Source: Taibaiella chishuiensis (lineage in GTDB: Bacteria > Bacteroidota > Bacteroidia > Chitinophagales > Chitinophagaceae). From it: a stretch of DNA of 64,000 bases. Where the stretch lies: assembly GCF_003014535.1 (NCBI RefSeq), contig NZ_PYGD01000006.1:186001-250000 (forward strand), in the 5' to 3' direction. The first letter of the stretch is position 1. Each line of letters starts with the position of its first letter. This document shows positions 1-8,341 of the stretch, piece by piece. The notes below the pieces were generated by a model. That model worked only from the letters and a program-made list of their open reading frames with translations. It was not told where the DNA came from and did no database searches. A program made the position numbers and the translations under genes.

Positions 1-245
1 ATCTTATAGCGGTCGTAGCGGTCGGCGGCGATACCGCCGAATACCGAAAAGAGGAAAGAAGGAAACTGTTCGGCAAACAGCGTAAGCCCGAGCATGAAAG
101 CGGAATGCGTTTGTGTATAAATCACCCAAACCACCGCGGTACGCTGCATCCAGGTACCGAATTGCGATACCGACCTGCCTATAAAGTAGAAGGTATAGTT
201 ATTACTCCGGAAAGCCCTGAAGGTACTGATGTCGGTGATACGCAT
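1..245 (-). CDS. MFS transporter, N-terminal fragment (cut by window edge)
   Basis: Reading the minus strand from the ATG at 245 gives 81 residues with no stop before the window edge. The start MRITDISTFRAFRSNNYTFY is followed by hydrophobic segments around residues 28-48 and 56-75. Between them, FIGRSVSQFGTWMQRTAVVW is typical of the EntS/MFS_3 exporter family, and the loop GGIAADRYDRYK matches the MFS motif A region after TM2. It is probably an inner-membrane drug or siderophore exporter. The adjacent TetR gene on the same strand and a perfect 15-bp-arm inverted repeat just upstream of this start suggest TetR control. Only the N-terminus is visible, so the substrate cannot be inferred. Confidence 0.85.
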   Translation of the reverse strand, partial: MRITDISTFRAFRSNNYTFYFIGRSVSQFGTWMQRTAVVWVIYTQTHSAFMLGLTLFAEQFPSFLFSVFGGIAADRYDRYK

Positions 246-270
246 AAAATAAAAAGAAAACAATTTTTAC

Positions 271-301
271 GATTTGACATTTTTAGTAAAAATGTCAAAT
301 C
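271..301. promoter_or_regulatory. TetR-type operator in front of the MFS gene
   Basis: A perfect inverted repeat with 15-base arms (GATTTGACATTTTTA, one central base, then its complement) lies 26 bases upstream of the MFS start. Its core TGACA-N13-TGTCA recurs with identical spacing upstream of the TetR gene at 987-1009. The length and symmetry fit a TetR-family dimer site. Assignment to the neighbouring regulator is inferred. Confidence 0.75.
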
Positions 302-322
302 AGGAACAAAAAAAACGGGGCG

Positions 323-940
323 CTAGCCCGCCTGCTCCAACCAGCACATAGCCATACCGGTAAGTGTATCTACAGCGGGTTGCAACCTGGTAAAGCTATC
401 CTCCTGCAGCAACTCGCGGCGGATACCGCGGATACCGCTGAGCAGGATAAAGATCAGCATCTCCTGTTCTTTGGGTTTAAGGCTGCGGATAGCGCCGGCC
501 GATACGGCAGCAACCAGGGCGGCTTTCAACAAAGCGCCTTCGGCACGCATCAGTCGTTTATGTATACTGCTGATGATCTGCGCATGACGCGAGATCTCGT
601 CGGCGTTCATACCCGCTTCGATCGCGGTGAAGAAAGGTCTCCGGTCTTCGGATGTCTTTACCTTGGTCAGGCAGAAGGCACGTAGTTTTTCCTTCAGCGT
701 ACGGGCTTTATCCATCGCAGCTTTGATCTCAGCCGTGACTTCTTCGATCAGCATAGCCATCACCGCTTCGAAAATATCGTCGCGGTTCTTAAAATAGTAG
801 TAGAGGGTGCTCCTGCTTTTGCCGATCGCCCGGGATACATCATCCATAGTCACCTTCTTCAGGCCGTGCTTCTGGTACAATTGAAGCGCAGCCCGGAGGA
901 TCTGGTCGCGGAGTATATCTTCTTGCTCGATCGTGGACAT
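323..940 (-). CDS. TetR/AcrR family transcriptional regulator
   Basis: 205 residues, the usual TetR length. The N-terminal helix-turn-helix spans roughly residues 31-60 (TMDDVSRAIGKSRSTLYYYF then KNRDDIF), a textbook TetR_N signature. The rest is a helical ligand-binding domain of unknown ligand. The ATG at 940 is preceded by a -7 box TATCTTTG (961-968) and a -33 TTTG (990-993) on the minus strand, which supports this start. A TGACA-N13-TGTCA dyad at 987-1009 covers the -33 element, so the gene is probably autorepressed. The same dyad stands before the downstream MFS gene 78 bases away, so TetR and exporter look like a typical repressor/efflux pair. Confidence 0.93.
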   Translation of the reverse strand: MSTIEQEDILRDQILRAALQLYQKHGLKKVTMDDVSRAIGKSRSTLYYYFKNRDDIFEAVMAMLIEEVTAEIKAAMDKARTLKEKLRAFCLTKVKTSEDRRPFFTAIEAGMNADEISRHAQIISSIHKRLMRAEGALLKAALVAAVSAGAIRSLKPKEQEMLIFILLSGIRGIRRELLQEDSFTRLQPAVDTLTGMAMCWLEQAG

Positions 941-960
941 ACCGGAAATGATTAAGGCAA

Positions 961-993
961 CAAAGATACAGACATTTTCAATAATTTGACAAA
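961..993 (-). promoter_or_regulatory. Bacteroidetes-type promoter of the TetR gene
   Basis: On the minus strand, TTTG (990-993), 21 bases, then TATCTTTG (961-968) matches the primary-sigma consensus of Bacteroidetes (TTTG-N19/21-TAnnTTTG). It lies 21 bases upstream of the TetR ATG and is overlapped by the operator at 987-1009. Confidence 0.75.
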
Positions 994-1009
994 AAACTAA
1001 ATTTTGTCA
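987..1009. promoter_or_regulatory. Second TetR-type operator (autoregulation)
   Basis: TGACA-N13-TGTCA with symmetric A/T-rich flanks. It has the same half-sites and spacer length as the 271-301 dyad and overlaps the -33 element of the TetR promoter. Two copies of this arrangement flanking one regulator gene support specific binding by that regulator. Confidence 0.72.
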
Positions 1010-1047
1010 GTATGTTAATATTGAATGCATGCCAGTGCCTGCCCGGA

Positions 1048-1968
1048 TCAGTAAAACCCTTGCCTGAAGGCCAGCGGCGACTGTTGGGTTTTACTTTTAA
1101 ACAGCTTGCTGAAGGATGCTGCATGCCCGAAACCCAGTTCATAGGCGATTTCGTTTATGGACAGACCGGTAGTCGATAGCTTTTCCTTCGCCTTTTCAAT
1201 GAGCTTGTCGTGTATATGCTGCTGGGTACTGCGTCCGGTCAACGTTTTCAACAGGCTGCCGAGGTAGCTGGCAGAGAGATGCAGGTTTTGCGCCACGTAC
1301 TGAACATCCGGCAAGCCTTCGCTGGCCAGGTCATCGCGGTCGAAGTAAGCAGTAAGCAAGGCTTCGAGGCGATCGAGCACTTCGTGGTTAGCAACCTGCC
1401 GGGTAAGGAACTGTCGTTGATAAAACCGTTCGGCATAATGCAACAGGGTTTCGATATGGGCAATAATGATCTGTTGGCTGAACTTATCGAGGTTACCGCT
1501 GTACTCCTGCTGTATATGTCCTACCAGCTGGTCAAGGGTTGCTTCTTCCTTTTCGGAGAGGAACAGGGCTTCGTTGACCGCATAGTCAAAATACGCGTAT
1601 TTCTTTATATTTTTTGCCAGCGCCGTATTGCGGAAGAAATCCGGGTGGATCAGCAGGATCCACCCGGTATGCTCCGGCCTTGCCTCTTTTCCGTGTTCGA
1701 TGCGGAATACCTGGCCCGGCGCCATAAAGAATAAAATACCGTTGTCGAAGTCATAGTCCTGCTGTCCGTACCGTATCTTGGCGCTGGTCGTCCGCTTCAT
1801 AGAAATGGAATAGAAGTGCATTACCCAGCTATCATAAGCATTCCGGGCCTCCGGTTGTATCAACCGGTAATCCACCACGCTGATCAGGGGATGTCCGGGC
1901 CCGGGAATACCGCGCAACCGGTGAAAGTCACGGATTGTTCTGATCGGTACAGGCGGCTGTTGTTTCAT
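1048..1968 (-). CDS. AraC family transcriptional regulator
   Basis: 306 residues. The N-terminal two thirds resembles an AraC-type cupin sensor region. The C-terminal ~90 residues carry the double HTH: first helix region around VAQNLHLSASYLGSLLKTLT, second around INEIAYELGFGHAASFSKLF, ending SPLAFRQGFY as usual for the family. The ATG at 1968 lies 12 bases after the stop of the upstream NmrA-like gene on the same strand, so the two are probably co-transcribed and the regulator may control that oxidoreductase. The effector is unknown. Confidence 0.92.
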   Translation of the reverse strand: MKQQPPVPIRTIRDFHRLRGIPGPGHPLISVVDYRLIQPEARNAYDSWVMHFYSISMKRTTSAKIRYGQQDYDFDNGILFFMAPGQVFRIEHGKEARPEHTGWILLIHPDFFRNTALAKNIKKYAYFDYAVNEALFLSEKEEATLDQLVGHIQQEYSGNLDKFSQQIIIAHIETLLHYAERFYQRQFLTRQVANHEVLDRLEALLTAYFDRDDLASEGLPDVQYVAQNLHLSASYLGSLLKTLTGRSTQQHIHDKLIEKAKEKLSTTGLSINEIAYELGFGHAASFSKLFKSKTQQSPLAFRQGFY

Positions 1969-1980
1969 AGCTAAAATTAC

Positions 1981-2865
1981 TTATTTACTGCGAAATGCAC
2001 GGGCGAATACCGGCGCATAGGCATCCAGGCTTATACTACCGGTAACAGCGACCTGTTGATCGTAATCTTCCCGGAGCTTGCCGGTATGTAAAGCCAGGCC
2101 CAGCTCCACGAGGTTTTCGGCTGCGTTCTGCGGCATACCATGAGCGATCAGCCCGGCCAGGACCTGCTCCGGGGTCAGCGTTTGCCATTCCAGTTCCGGC
2201 ATACCGATCGCCTGCCCCAGCACCGCAGCTACTTCGTTGCAGGTACGGTCGTCGCTGGCTACATAACGTACCCGCTCCGTGCGCTCCGGAGTTTGCATTG
2301 CTTCCGCTATGGCCGAAGCAATGTCTTCGGGGTCCACCATCGTAAGCCGGTCGCTACCGCCATAAACGGCGCCGATAAAACCTGCGGTCCGGATCATGGG
2401 AATAAAGTGCAACAGGTTATAATAAAAAAATGTAGGGCGGATATGCGTCAGTTCGATACCTGGAATAGCATTCAGCTCCTGCTCTACCGCATAGGACCCG
2501 GATATAAAACCGGTACCGGAAGGCAGGTGGGCGCCATAACTGCTGAGATGAACCACCCGCTTTACGCCTGCCTGTTGTATGGCCTGTGCATAAATGCGGC
2601 CGAGACTTTGATAGTAAGCAACCTGGTCGGCCTGCCCGAAGTCGGGCGGTATCATACAATAAACAGCGTCCGCGCCGGCGAAAGCGGTAGTTACGAAATG
2701 GGAATCGGTTAGCGAACCAATGGCGGCAAGCGCCCCCAGCGCTTCAATCTCTTCCCGTTTTTCCTGCCGGCTGCTGATCACGGTTACCCTGTGTCCCTTT
2801 GCTGCCAATTGCTGCGTAAGCGGCCTGCCGATATGGCCCAATGAGCCGGTGAGTACAATTTTCAT
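1981..2865 (-). CDS. NmrA-like / atypical SDR NAD(P)-binding oxidoreductase
   Basis: 294 residues from the ATG at 2865, chosen because the Rossmann strand MKIVLTGSLGHIGRPLTQQL starts directly there; a GTG/ATG extension further upstream would add 13 unlikely residues. The glycine motif TGxxGxxGxP at residues 6-14 and a second strand VTVISSR mark an NAD(P)H-binding fold of the NmrA/QOR2 group. Proteins of this group act as quinone or aldehyde reductases or as redox sensors, but no specific substrate can be read here. First gene of a likely operon with the AraC regulator downstream. Confidence 0.88.
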   Translation of the reverse strand: MKIVLTGSLGHIGRPLTQQLAAKGHRVTVISSRQEKREEIEALGALAAIGSLTDSHFVTTAFAGADAVYCMIPPDFGQADQVAYYQSLGRIYAQAIQQAGVKRVVHLSSYGAHLPSGTGFISGSYAVEQELNAIPGIELTHIRPTFFYYNLLHFIPMIRTAGFIGAVYGGSDRLTMVDPEDIASAIAEAMQTPERTERVRYVASDDRTCNEVAAVLGQAIGMPELEWQTLTPEQVLAGLIAHGMPQNAAENLVELGLALHTGKLREDYDQQVAVTGSISLDAYAPVFARAFRSK

Positions 2866-2992
2866 GTTGTTGTTTTTATAACGCAAAGGTCTGCATCCTG
2901 ACAACCACGGATTTAGCCATACCGGCTTTTGTTATAGTCAAAACCTGGTAAAATACAAGGTCAAAAGACCTGCGCCTATACCCGCGGCAACT

Positions 2993-3000
2993 TATCTTTG
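2993..3000 (+). promoter_or_regulatory. -7 box of the RibD-type gene
   Basis: TATCTTTG, an exact TAnnTTTG match, 69 bases before the ATG at 3070. No convincing -33 TTG is seen at the usual distance. Confidence 0.5.
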
Positions 3001-3069
3001 CGATCCCGGCTGTTCCCGGCGCCGGGGCACGGCGCCGTTTTTAATGCTACCCAAAAACAAAAAACAATA

Positions 3070-3612
3070 ATGAAAAAAGTAATCCTGGACCTGGCGATAA
3101 CGCTCGATGGTTTTATTGAAGGCCCCAATGGGGAAGTAGATTGGTGTATTATGGATGATGATATGGACTTTACCGGTTTTCTCGACGGTATCGACACCAT
3201 CTTCTACGGCAGGGTAAGTTATGATGCCTGGGGTAATTACCAACCCGGCACTGCCGTAACGCCTGCGGAAGAAGCCTTATGGAAAGCGGTGCACAGTAAA
3301 AAGAAATTTGTGTTTTCGGGCCAGGAGCGCCAGGACGAACGCGCTACTTTTATCCATAGTGATCTGCAGGGCCATGTGGCGGCGATCAAAAATGAAAGTG
3401 GCGGCGATATATGGCTCTATGGCGGCGCCAGCCTGGTCAAGAGTTTTATACAGGCAGGACTGGTAGACCAGTACCGGCTATCGGTGCACCCGGTGGCACT
3501 GGGCGCCGGCAAACCGTTGTTTGAGGATAGCAAAGAACGATTGTCCTTAAAACTGGTCAGTACCCGTACTTTCCGTTCGGGTGTGGTACAGTTGATCTAT
3601 GAACCGGCCTGA
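3070..3612 (+). CDS. RibD C-terminal-domain (dihydrofolate-reductase-like) protein
   Basis: 180 residues from the ATG at 3070, where the protein begins MKKVILDLAITLDGFIEGPN, the standard start of stand-alone RibD_C proteins. Further family features are DTIFYGRVSYDAW (NADPH-pocket region), the GGDIWLYGGASLVKSFIQAG glycine-rich loop, and the C-terminal HPVALGAGKPLF. Such proteins share the fold of the reductase half of RibD and DHFR. They are presumed NADPH-dependent reductases with unknown substrate and do not replace RibD in riboflavin synthesis. It is a monocistronic gene followed by a strong hairpin at 3628-3660. Confidence 0.92.
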   Translation: MKKVILDLAITLDGFIEGPNGEVDWCIMDDDMDFTGFLDGIDTIFYGRVSYDAWGNYQPGTAVTPAEEALWKAVHSKKKFVFSGQERQDERATFIHSDLQGHVAAIKNESGGDIWLYGGASLVKSFIQAGLVDQYRLSVHPVALGAGKPLFEDSKERLSLKLVSTRTFRSGVVQLIYEPA

Positions 3613-3627
3613 CCCTAAAACTATGCA

Positions 3628-3663
3628 CCTGCTTCCTGCCGTATACCGGCAGGAAGCAGGTTT
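3628..3663 (+). terminator. Hairpin terminator after the RibD-type gene
   Basis: A 14-base perfect stem (CCTGCTTCCTGCCG at 3628-3641, complement at 3647-3660) with a 5-base loop, followed by TTTG. It lies 16 bases after the stop codon. Confidence 0.7.
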
Positions 3664-3849
3664 GCCTTTCTTACCCCGAACCTGCTATTACCGGGGCTCA
3701 GCCCCCGGTACCCCACCCCTTTACTTAAAATATACCCGCCCAGAAAAGCCGGGTACCCAACGCATAAGCGAAGATCTCCGGTCTTTCCTGCTGACTAATC
3801 TTCATCAACCCACACCGGCGCCCTATGCCGGTATGAAAACAATTGTACT

Positions 3850-5436
3850 ATGCGTTCCAGTTTCCTGTTATTATGCCTGGCAGGCCTGTGCCTGCGTGCC
3901 CAGGGCCAATCCCTGCTACCCGATCCCCAGTTTGGCAATGCCGGTGTGGTAGTTACCGCCGAGGCCGATAAAACGAGTGTAATTCATGATATCCTGCTCC
4001 AGCCCGATGGCAAAATCATTGCCGCAGGCATGGTTTATGATAACGATGGCGAAATGAATCATCATACCTACCTGGTACGCTACCTGGCCAACGGCGCTAT
4101 CGACCCCGGCTTCGGGATTAACGGGAAAGTACGGACCGAAGTAGGATCGCTTGATATCGCCTATGCGCTGGCCCTGCAACCCGACGGCAAGATCGTTGTA
4201 GCCGGCAACGAAACCGTAATTACGGCTATAGATTCCACTTCCGCAACCATTACCAGCAAGCCTTTTATACTCCGTTATACCAGCAATGGCACCCTGGATG
4301 CGACATTCGGCTCCAGCGGCGTTCATCATTTAGGTATCCTGGTCAATTACCCCGAAAAATACCTGAGTGCGATCGCTACGCGGCCGGATGGTACCATTAT
4401 AGCCGGCGGCGGCCTGCTTCACAACGGCCTGCGTGAGATGTTTGCGCTGTCGCTCAATGCCAATGGCAGTTACAACAATAGTTTCGGTAACAACAGTCTT
4501 GCCCGCGTGGTTATAGAACCCGGTAAGGATGCAACGTTGAATGCCATGGCCTTACAACCCGATGGCAAACTGGTCATCGCCGGCTGCTCCGGAGCTTCGA
4601 GTCTCACAGAACCGCCTAACACCAAGGCCGCACTTGCCCGTTTACTGGTCAATGGCACGCCCGACGCGGCATTCGGAACGGCAGGCAAGGTAGTGACCGC
4701 CATTTCGACCACAGCCATGCCTTATGATGTGATCAGCAGCCTGAGCATCCGGGATGGTAAAATTATTGCCGCGGGCGCTTCCGATAAGCACCTGGCCCTG
4801 ATTCGTTATCAACAGAACGGTGCGCCCGATCCCGCTTTCGGCATCAATGGTATTGTAACCGATGCCAACCGGGAGCCCGCCACGAACCTGGTCATCGATC
4901 AAAACGGCAAACTAGTTACTTCCGGCATCAAAGCCTACCAGCAACCTTACACGACGGATATCGTACTGGCGCGTCACCTGGTGAACGGGGCGCCCGATCT
5001 TACTTTCGGCAATGCCGGAACCCTGAACATTAACCGCTCCGACCGGGACAATGCCAATAAGCTGATTGCCCAACCGGATCATAAGATCGTACTCGGCGGA
5101 CATACCATAGATGCGGCTACCCAGAACGGCAGTTTTACTTTATTCCGCTTTATGCCCGAAGGCGGCAACACAGGCATCGGCGGTACGGGTAGCCCGGTCG
5201 AGCAGATCAGCATCTTCCCCAACCCGGCAAAAGACGCCGTAATGGTACAACTGGGACAGGCCAACGATCGTACACAGCTCAGGCTCATCAATATCCTCGG
5301 ACAGGTTTGTTATGAAGCCTACAGCCGGCAAGCGCGCACCAGGATTCCCCTGCAGGGCCTGGCACAGGGCACCTACCTGTTACAAGCCACCATAGGCAGC
5401 GATTCCAAAACATTTAAACTGGATATTGTACGCTAA
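3850..5436 (+). CDS. Secreted delta-60 repeat protein with T9SS sorting domain
   Basis: 528 residues. Signal peptide at residues 1-19 (MRSSFLLLCLAGLCLRAQG). Residues ~23-430 hold about seven delta-60 repeats, each with an LQPDGKIIAAG-like strand followed by an RYLANGAIDPGFGINGKV-like segment; these form a beta-propeller-like fold. The last ~85 residues are a type IX secretion sorting domain beginning ISIFPNPAKDAVMV and ending in the basic KTFKLDIVR. The protein is expected to cross the outer membrane by T9SS and be surface-attached or released. No enzymatic motif is seen, so the function is unknown. It stands alone between two hairpins. Confidence 0.9.
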   Translation: MRSSFLLLCLAGLCLRAQGQSLLPDPQFGNAGVVVTAEADKTSVIHDILLQPDGKIIAAGMVYDNDGEMNHHTYLVRYLANGAIDPGFGINGKVRTEVGSLDIAYALALQPDGKIVVAGNETVITAIDSTSATITSKPFILRYTSNGTLDATFGSSGVHHLGILVNYPEKYLSAIATRPDGTIIAGGGLLHNGLREMFALSLNANGSYNNSFGNNSLARVVIEPGKDATLNAMALQPDGKLVIAGCSGASSLTEPPNTKAALARLLVNGTPDAAFGTAGKVVTAISTTAMPYDVISSLSIRDGKIIAAGASDKHLALIRYQQNGAPDPAFGINGIVTDANREPATNLVIDQNGKLVTSGIKAYQQPYTTDIVLARHLVNGAPDLTFGNAGTLNINRSDRDNANKLIAQPDHKIVLGGHTIDAATQNGSFTLFRFMPEGGNTGIGGTGSPVEQISIFPNPAKDAVMVQLGQANDRTQLRLINILGQVCYEAYSRQARTRIPLQGLAQGTYLLQATIGSDSKTFKLDIVR

Positions 5437-5468
5437 CCCAACCCATCTTAGCCCCTATATCATACCTA

Positions 5469-5503
5469 CCTATAAAAGCCGTGCTGTGCACGGCTTTTAT
5501 AGG
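5469..5503. terminator. 16-bp perfect stem hairpin terminator
   Basis: CCTATAAAAGCCGTGC, 3-base loop TGT, then its exact complement. It lies 33 bases after the stop of the delta-60 gene. There is no long T tract, but A/T-rich arms flank a G/C core, as usual in this phylum. Confidence 0.75.
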
Positions 5504-5869
5504 TTATAACAGGAGCATAACCGGTCTAAGGGCTAACAGCACCGCTTCGCGTCAGGCGGCATTAACAGGGGATTAAAAATCGGGCCTGAAGATGTGTTCC
5601 TATGTTATTTATCCAAGGGGAAATAAACAGAGCGCGCTTAAGGTATCCCTGATAGATAAATATACCACAATACCAGGCCTTGGCGGGCGAATGAGATCGT
5701 CGGGAATTTTGGATGTCCCTGCAGGGTCTCCTGCAAAGGGACCCTGCGGAAGGCAGGCAACAACAGCAGGGCCATCCACCGCTTCCTGTAACCGGTAGAT
5801 GGCCCTGCTAAAAAAAGAGGACATAAAAGCGATCCGGGGCTTACCTTTATGGTTCATTAAGCGATCGAC
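5504..5869. other. Intergenic region without a gene
   Basis: About 365 bases. It contains two imperfect inverted repeats: CAGGGTC/GACCCTG around 5726-5756, and GCAGGGCCATC/GATGGCCCTGC with a 21-base loop at about 5766-5810. The second is followed by a run of A. No credible coding frame is seen; short open frames here lack family features and signals. It presumably carries the promoter of the Crp-type gene at 5870. Confidence 0.5.
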
Positions 5870-6457
5870 ATGATCCCCGAAGAAAAGAAAAAATTGTATG
5901 ATTTCGTACGCGGCCTGTACCCACTGCAGGACGAGGAGGTTGATGCCTTTTGCAGTTCCTGGCAGGCCATGACTGTAAAAAGAAAAACAGTACTTACCGT
6001 GGCCGGCACCACGGAAAAAAATATCTACTTTGTGCTCGAGGGCGTGCAACGCGCTTTCTTCCTCGATGATAACAATAAAGAAGCCACGATCGTATTTACC
6101 TACCCGCATTCGTTCAGTGGTGTAGCCGATAGCTTTCTTACGCAAACGCCATCGCCTTATTTTCTTGAAACGCTTACTGCCAGCAGGCTGCTCTACAGCA
6201 GCTATGACAAAATATTTGCAGCAGCGGAGCAACACATCGGTATACATAAGATGCTTTTGCATGCTACGGCACATGCGTTGAAAGGCGCGCTGCACCGGCA
6301 TATCGAGCTGCAATGTTATACCAGCGAAGAAAAGTTCAGGACGCTGATGGCCAGGAGCCCGCACCTGCTGCACCTTGTACCGCACAAGTATATTGCCTCC
6401 TATCTCGGTATCGATGCCACGAACTTCAGCAAGCTTTTAAGTACCGTAAAGATCTGA
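5870..6457 (+). CDS. Crp/Fnr family transcriptional regulator
   Basis: 195 residues. The cyclic-nucleotide-binding-like beta-roll covers residues ~20-115 (KRKTVLTVAGTTEKNIYFVL then EGVQRAFF). A C-terminal HTH (KYIASYLGIDATNFSKLLST) ends almost at the C-terminus, so the DNA-binding wing is short. This is the common Bacteroidetes architecture in which the nucleotide-contact residues are not conserved; no Arg-rich phosphate-binding cassette is visible, so the ligand is unknown. It is followed after 77 bases by a DinB-family gene in the same direction, a pairing that suggests local regulation. Confidence 0.9.
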   Translation: MIPEEKKKLYDFVRGLYPLQDEEVDAFCSSWQAMTVKRKTVLTVAGTTEKNIYFVLEGVQRAFFLDDNNKEATIVFTYPHSFSGVADSFLTQTPSPYFLETLTASRLLYSSYDKIFAAAEQHIGIHKMLLHATAHALKGALHRHIELQCYTSEEKFRTLMARSPHLLHLVPHKYIASYLGIDATNFSKLLSTVKI

Positions 6458-6534
6458 GCCGGGAAATCTTGGTAAATACCAAGAACCGGCCGGGTGTCGA
6501 TCCCGACCTTTGTCTTGTAAAAAAACAAAGCGAA

Positions 6535-7116
6535 ATGAAAACCTTCAATGCCAATACACTGATCGATCGCCTGCAAGGTGATATACGCAATATGCTGCTT
6601 GCAGTCAGCCAACTGCAGCAACAGCCGGCGGCTGTACTCGAAACCCCGCCGGCACCGGGCGGCTGGAGCATAGCCCAGGTTATGGAGCATCTCAATATCT
6701 ATTGCCGTTACTACATAACAACCATAGAGCAGGCGCTGCACCTGAATAATACCAGCCCCGAAACACGCTTTAAACCCGGCTGGCTGGGCAATTATTTTAC
6801 CGGGCTGATGCAGCCGGTAGCCGGGCAAACCATCAAGAAAAAAATGAAGGCGCCCAAGTCTGCTATACCGGCGGCACAACCCGATGCACGCCAGATGCTG
6901 GAGGAATTTACTGCGCACCAACATCACCTGCTGCAATTACTACAGATCGCACGCTCCGCAAACATCGGCCGGATCAGGATCCCCACCTCGATCAGCAAAT
7001 GGATAAGACTTAAGCTCGGCGATACGTTCCGTTTCCTGATTGCACACCAGGAGCGTCATTTCGTACAGATAGAACGCGTACTCAGGCAATCGAAGACAGC
7101 GGTGAATAGAGCTTAA
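6535..7116 (+). CDS. DinB family protein
   Basis: 193 residues from the ATG at 6535; in-frame upstream sequence overlaps the Crp gene and is not family-like. The four-helix DinB/YfiT fold is indicated by GGWSIAQVMEHLNIYCRYYI (first metal-ligand histidine) and the C-terminal FLIAHQERHFVQIERVL, which supplies two further histidines in an HxxxH arrangement. Members bind a divalent metal and often act as thiol-dependent transferases; the substrate is not readable. A weak -7 box GACCTTTG (6505-6512) precedes it. Confidence 0.88.
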   Translation: MKTFNANTLIDRLQGDIRNMLLAVSQLQQQPAAVLETPPAPGGWSIAQVMEHLNIYCRYYITTIEQALHLNNTSPETRFKPGWLGNYFTGLMQPVAGQTIKKKMKAPKSAIPAAQPDARQMLEEFTAHQHHLLQLLQIARSANIGRIRIPTSISKWIRLKLGDTFRFLIAHQERHFVQIERVLRQSKTAVNRA

Positions 7117-7387
7117 GTTGGGCTATCCGTGTTATTTTTTTGATTAAAATACGAAACAAAAAACACCTGTATTATTTGCGCCTGCCGGGACAAAAAAAAA
7201 AATGAAATAATTTTAAGTGCAACGAACAAACACGGGAAACAAAGGTCTGAAAAGGGTTTCAGCCCTTTCTATTTTTTGAAATGATCTATAGAATTTCAAA
7301 AATATACAGCAAAAGTCAAAACAGCGACCAACCTTTTTTTGCTTGCCCGGGTCTTACCTTACATCTAAACTAGATTCCCGAAAAAAT

Positions 7388-8257
7388 ATGAAAAGAAATC
7401 TCCTCTTCTTGAGCCTGCTGGGCTCGGGCCTGGCTATGCATGCCCAATCACTGACCGCTGTAAACAACCTCAGGTTATACGAGCATCACAGCTCCACGAT
7501 CAATAACGGCGCACCTTTCGGCTCCAATGCCAATGGATCGAAATCAGGGTATGACTTCGTAAACCGTGCGTACTTCGGCAGTTTCAATGCGGCAACCTTC
7601 GGCGCCTATACCAATGGCGAACAGGCAAACATCGATATGGTGGAGCACAACAGCAGGTTTGGTAACAACGGCAAATTCGGCATTACTTCCGGTGTAAGCA
7701 GTATCTGGAATGGCGATATCAAAGGCAACAACACGACGGTATGGATGGAAGCCCCGGCCAGCTTTAATTACAACAATGCCAATAACGTAAGCCAGATCGT
7801 TACGGCATTCAACCCTGCGACAGCCTCCAAGAGCATTGCAGAGATCAAAGAGAATACCGTCTACCTGGCACGTATACGCAACACCAATCTCTATGTAGCC
7901 ATGCGTGCGTATAACGTACACAATGTAACCGGGTCGGCAGCTATACAGGATGTCTATTTCGACTTCGATTACAAATACGCAACCTATGCACCAACCGGGC
8001 TGGAAGATAAAACGCTGGCTTCGGCACTGACCTTAAGCCCCAACCCTGCAACAGATCATATTACCCTGAAAAATACAACACAGCAGCCGCTTATAGCAAA
8101 AATGGTATCCGCTTACGGCCAGGTGATCCGCACCGTATCCGTATCGGGCAACCAGGACCTGGTGATGGATATAAACAGCATCAGCAGCGGTATCTATTTC
8201 GTTATTTGTTCGTTTGAAGACGGTCGTAGTTATACCCATAAGTTCATCAAACAATAA
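7388..8257 (+). CDS. Secreted protein of unknown function with T9SS sorting domain
   Basis: 289 residues from the ATG at 7388. Signal peptide MKRNLLFLSLLGSGLAMHAQ, cleaved around residue 20. The middle (~25-205) is rich in Asn, Gly and aromatic residues and shows no family I recognise; it is predicted beta-rich. The last ~80 residues form a type IX sorting domain (LTLSPNPATDHITL to SYTHKFIKQ). Upstream 7117-7387 is A/T-rich with poly-A runs and no gene. No catalytic motif was found. Confidence 0.85.
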   Translation: MKRNLLFLSLLGSGLAMHAQSLTAVNNLRLYEHHSSTINNGAPFGSNANGSKSGYDFVNRAYFGSFNAATFGAYTNGEQANIDMVEHNSRFGNNGKFGITSGVSSIWNGDIKGNNTTVWMEAPASFNYNNANNVSQIVTAFNPATASKSIAEIKENTVYLARIRNTNLYVAMRAYNVHNVTGSAAIQDVYFDFDYKYATYAPTGLEDKTLASALTLSPNPATDHITLKNTTQQPLIAKMVSAYGQVIRTVSVSGNQDLVMDINSISSGIYFVICSFEDGRSYTHKFIKQ

Positions 8258-8283
8258 AGAGTTCTACTGGAATAGAATGCCTG

Positions 8284-8312
8284 AAAAAAACCCCTGCAGT
8301 TCACTGCAGGGG
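8284..8312 (-). terminator. Intrinsic terminator for the VOC gene (minus strand)
   Basis: CCCCTGCAGT, 2-base loop, then its complement (8291-8312). On the minus strand the hairpin is followed by a run of seven T (8284-8290). It lies 29 bases after the VOC stop at 8342 and also sits between two convergent genes. Confidence 0.85.
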
Positions 8313-8341
8313 TTCAGGTATTAAAGTAAGGATAGGAAAGC

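Noticed and set aside
3599-3952. Plus-strand frame between the RibD-type and delta-60 genes
   Set aside because: It overlaps a terminator hairpin and the signal peptide of the delta-60 gene and has no family features.
5609-6385. 258-residue frame antisense to the Crp gene
   Set aside because: It runs through the intergenic hairpins and the opposite strand of a clear Crp-family gene.
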